This document shows, in pieces, positions 61,835 through 64,000 of a DNA stretch of 64,000 nucleotides (position 1 is its first letter; each line of letters begins with the position of its first letter). The position numbers were made by a program, and so were the translations under genes. The notes below the pieces were generated by a model. It did not search any database. It was not told where the DNA came from and worked only from the letters and a program-made list of their open reading frames with translations. The stretch spans positions 124,001-188,000 of the forward strand of contig JADKEF010000008.1 of NCBI GenBank assembly GCA_016718135.1, read 5' to 3'. This DNA comes from Acidobacteriota bacterium. Its GTDB lineage: Bacteria > Acidobacteriota > Blastocatellia > Pyrinomonadales > Pyrinomonadaceae.

Positions 61835-63187
61835 TTACCACGAATGCCCTGACTCCGTTATCGTCTTAAGGGCTCTTACCAACTTCTCGACGTCATTTCT
61901 CGAGCTATAAATCGATGGCGTTACCCGTATACAATCACCGGCGTCAGGGCCGGTTCGGCGAACGGTCAGGATCCCGAATTTGTCCAATAAGTGCTTCATC
62001 AAGGCATCGTTTGCCTTGGTGGTGACCACACCGTCCAGCCTGAACGAGGTCAAGGCTCCAACCATTTTGCTGTCATCGGGCGTGAGAATGGTCAATCCTT
62101 TCAGTTTGCGGGCCGGTTCTACCCATAGATCCCGGAGATATCTGAGACGGCCTTGTTTCGCAGCAGTGCCGATCTTTTTGTGAAAACCGATCGCTGCCGG
62201 GATTGCCATGTGGGCCGCAAAATTCAATGTTCCGGTATCGATGCGGTCGGTAACTGCGTTTGAACCGGGCGATTTCAACATATATGTGTCGATATCGTCG
62301 ACACGGGCCTTATTGATATACATCACGCCGCACCCGATCGGGGCTCCGACCCATTTGTGCAAATTGACGCCGACGAAATCGCAGCCGAGCTCCTTTAGAT
62401 CAAAATGGACCTGGCCAACCGAATGAGCAGCGTCGAGAATAACGGCGGCACCGCGTGCTTTGGCCATTTTCGCGATCCTGGCTACCGGTATGATCATTCC
62501 GGTCAGATTGTTAAGGTGGGTCAGCAGAAGGAGTTTCGTTCCCGGATTGTCCGACAGCGCCTTTTCGTAGAAAGCGAGGATCTTGGCCTCTGTAAGCGGC
62601 TCGTCCGCGGTCGGTTCGGGAAAGGTGACTTTTACCGGTTTGGCTCCGCGTCGTTCCCTTAGCCAGCGCATAGCGGTTTTCATTTCGCCGTAATCGAGGT
62701 CGGCATAGAGCACAGTGTCGCCCGGCTTGAGCTTATTGTATCCGCTGATGAGTGCCTGCAGCGCCTCGGTCGCTCCTCGCGTCAACGCGATCTCATCGGC
62801 TCCGACATTGAGAAAGGTCGCAACCGTCTCACGTATGCCTGTATACGTTTCGGAATATTTAAGCCGCGCAAAATGCGTGTTCTCGAGATTTACAAACTCC
62901 GTCAATCGCTTGTATTCATCAAGCACAGGTCTCGCCATGATCCCCCAGTAGGCGTTCTCAAGGTTGGTGATCTTAGACGTTACCGAGTAATTTTTCGCGA
63001 CTGCCTTCCAGCCCGCCTCGTCGTCTGGCCTTAATGGAATATTAGGAAGCGAGCTATCAAGATCTCTGACAAAATGGGCTGAGTAATCGTCCCATTCCCG
63101 TGCGTTTGCCGGTAAAACTCCCGCGAATGCGATCGCTCCACCCGCTAACAAACCGCTGCCTAGAAACTGCCGTCGCGAAAAGGTCAT
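61835..63187 (-). CDS. Tat-exported aminotransferase class V-fold enzyme
   Basis: 450 residues. The N-terminus has a twin-arginine signal (MTFSRRQFLGSGLLAGGAIA) with cleavage near ANA. The PLP fold follows: ALTRGATEALQALISGYNKL, VILDAAHSVGQVHFDL (Asp) and the Schiff-base Lys in FVGVNLHKWVGAPIGCGVMY. It resembles isopenicillin-N epimerase/cysteine desulfurase-like proteins. A PLP enzyme moved in folded form to the periplasm is consistent with Tat export. The substrate is unknown. Confidence 0.88.
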   Translation of the reverse strand: MTFSRRQFLGSGLLAGGAIAFAGVLPANAREWDDYSAHFVRDLDSSLPNIPLRPDDEAGWKAVAKNYSVTSKITNLENAYWGIMARPVLDEYKRLTEFVNLENTHFARLKYSETYTGIRETVATFLNVGADEIALTRGATEALQALISGYNKLKPGDTVLYADLDYGEMKTAMRWLRERRGAKPVKVTFPEPTADEPLTEAKILAFYEKALSDNPGTKLLLLTHLNNLTGMIIPVARIAKMAKARGAAVILDAAHSVGQVHFDLKELGCDFVGVNLHKWVGAPIGCGVMYINKARVDDIDTYMLKSPGSNAVTDRIDTGTLNFAAHMAIPAAIGFHKKIGTAAKQGRLRYLRDLWVEPARKLKGLTILTPDDSKMVGALTSFRLDGVVTTKANDALMKHLLDKFGILTVRRTGPDAGDCIRVTPSIYSSRNDVEKLVRALKTITESGHSW

Positions 63188-63290
63188 AGTCGTGCTCCGT
63201 TTGTGAAGATAACTTTCCTTAGAACAATATGCCAGAGGTACTAAGGCACCGCCATTTGGCCGAGCACTTTCGGTTGTTCGTGGCGTTAAG

Positions 63291-63326
63291 AAAAAAAGAC
63301 AGGACGCAACCGCGACCTGCCTTTCT
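63291..63326 (-). terminator. Terminator of the small secreted protein gene
   Basis: On the minus strand AAAGGCAGG and CCTGTCTTT pair around a loop of about 12 bases, followed by TTTTTTTC. It follows the stop at 63350. Confidence 0.75.
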
Positions 63327-63349
63327 TGACGATGACCTTTCTGTCAGGT

Positions 63350-63700
63350 TTATTCCGTAAACTCGAGTTCGAGATCTTCTTCACAAAAATCGAACTTGAC
63401 CGGTTTGGATTCTGATTTGTCAGCGTAAACGGCTTTTACCCATTGTTTGCAGGGCTCAGAGTCCGTTGATTTGCTCCAAACGAGATCTGCTGACTTGCCG
63501 GAACCGATACCGGCACCGATGTCAAAGAATCCCCATTTTTTGCCATCGACAGAGACCATCAACTTCTTGATCGTGACCTCAGTACGATTGATCACCTTGA
63601 ATGAGAACTCACTGTCTTGCGCGCTGGCAGCAGTGAATCCTGCGAACATAATTGCCAGGGTAAAAATACCTGTCCTGACGAGTTTGCTTGTTAACCTCAT
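63350..63700 (-). CDS. Small secreted protein, unknown
   Basis: 116 residues with signal MRLTSKLVRTGIFTLAIMFA and cleavage near ASAQ. The mature part is a short beta-sandwich-like chain (FSFKVINRTEVTIKKLMVSV, KWGFFDIGAGIGSGKSADLV) with two Cys (DSEPCKQW, FDFCEED) that may form a disulfide, and an acidic tail. I do not recognise a family. AGGAGAAT lies before ATG 63700. It is a single-gene transcript. Confidence 0.7.
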   Translation of the reverse strand: MRLTSKLVRTGIFTLAIMFAGFTAASAQDSEFSFKVINRTEVTIKKLMVSVDGKKWGFFDIGAGIGSGKSADLVWSKSTDSEPCKQWVKAVYADKSESKPVKFDFCEEDLELEFTE

Positions 63701-63850
63701 AATTCTCCTTTGATCTGTGTAATTAGTATTCGGAGCGATGCGAACTGGAAGAGTTTAGCTACCCGGTGTGTAGATTGCAATCGGAAATTGTATTATCTTG
63801 TTCTAGTCAAAAACATCATCTTTGCAGAGTTGCGTTCGTAGAAAAATACT

Positions 63851-64000
63851 ATGTGTGAACTGATCCGCAGATCGTTGTGCCTGCTAATAATTGTCATTGT
63901 TGCCGCTCCTTTCACATTCGGACAGCCGGATGTACTGACGTCCCACAATGAGCCGCCGTCACGCATGCGTGGGGTGATCGAGAAGTTCAGCGAGGATCGT
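63851..64000 (+). CDS. Secreted protein, 5' end only (DUF885-like?)
   Basis: ATG 63851 opens a signal peptide (MCELIRRSLCLLIIVIVAAP) and continues to the window edge (50 codons). After FGQP the sequence EPPSRMRGVIEKFSEDR resembles the start of DUF885-type peptidases as I remember them, but the rest is outside. Function cannot be stated. Confidence 0.45.
   Translation, partial: MCELIRRSLCLLIIVIVAAPFTFGQPDVLTSHNEPPSRMRGVIEKFSEDR

Overview
The window looks like chromosomal DNA from an Acidobacteriota member, probably class Blastocatellia. I infer this from the VWA protein at 59482, which has the acidobacterial VWFA-related layout, from the zinc-ribbon head on FtsK, from the FG-GAP/CHRD secreted protein, and from moderate GC with housekeeping genes in short operons. 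I cannot confirm the lineage without a search. I saw no transposase, phage genes, CRISPR array or replication origin.

Layout. 1-5.5 kb is a tight minus-strand operon: site-2 protease, trpS, an ArsC/Spx-family reductase with an in-frame UGA at its catalytic cysteine, a DUF3060 lipoprotein, DUF2237, scpA, scpB, rluB. 5.6-9.5 kb holds an ATP-grasp enzyme, an EEP hydrolase, two small genes and a PAS-LuxR regulator, followed by tRNA-Ala. 9.6-18.3 kb (minus) holds an M14 peptidase, an MFS transporter, a CaiB CoA-transferase, a GNAT, a PNPOx-like protein and polA. 18.4-29.6 kb (plus) holds tRNA-Glu, a TPR protein, a noncoding stretch with a possible sigma-54 promoter and structured RNA, lnt, prfB (programmed frameshift), ftsK, comEA-like and comEC. 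29.6-37.9 kb holds two related DUF4440-type lipoproteins, purH, a peptidase/SH3/Smr run and small genes. 38.4-43.4 kb is an exopolysaccharide-type cluster headed by a sigma-like regulator. 43.4-46.2 kb is an arsenic operon (arsR, arsI, ACR3, arsC). 46.3-52.4 kb holds a flippase-like membrane protein, nrdR, lon and a lytic transglycosylase. 52.5-57.1 kb is a probable redox-stress run (Rrf2 regulator, nitroreductase, thioredoxin-like, YceI, MDR, glutathione peroxidase, thioredoxin). 57.1-64 kb holds secreted and surface proteins, deoB and a Tat-exported aminotransferase-like enzyme.

Two things stand out. First, the ArsC/Spx-like gene at 3301-3648 has UGA exactly where the redox cysteine belongs, followed 32 nt later by a hairpin of the bacterial SECIS type, so it is a strong selenoprotein candidate. 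Second, fourteen palindromic elements of about nine unrelated sequence families share one design: short direct-repeat units inside inverted arms. They sit mostly at gene 3' ends, several supply the stop codon of the preceding gene, and two lie in frame inside coding sequences.

Five genes carry six single-base indels (MFS, TPR, FtsK, lytic transglycosylase, VWA twice). They look like consensus errors in the assembly rather than decay, and I annotated these genes at their repaired extent.
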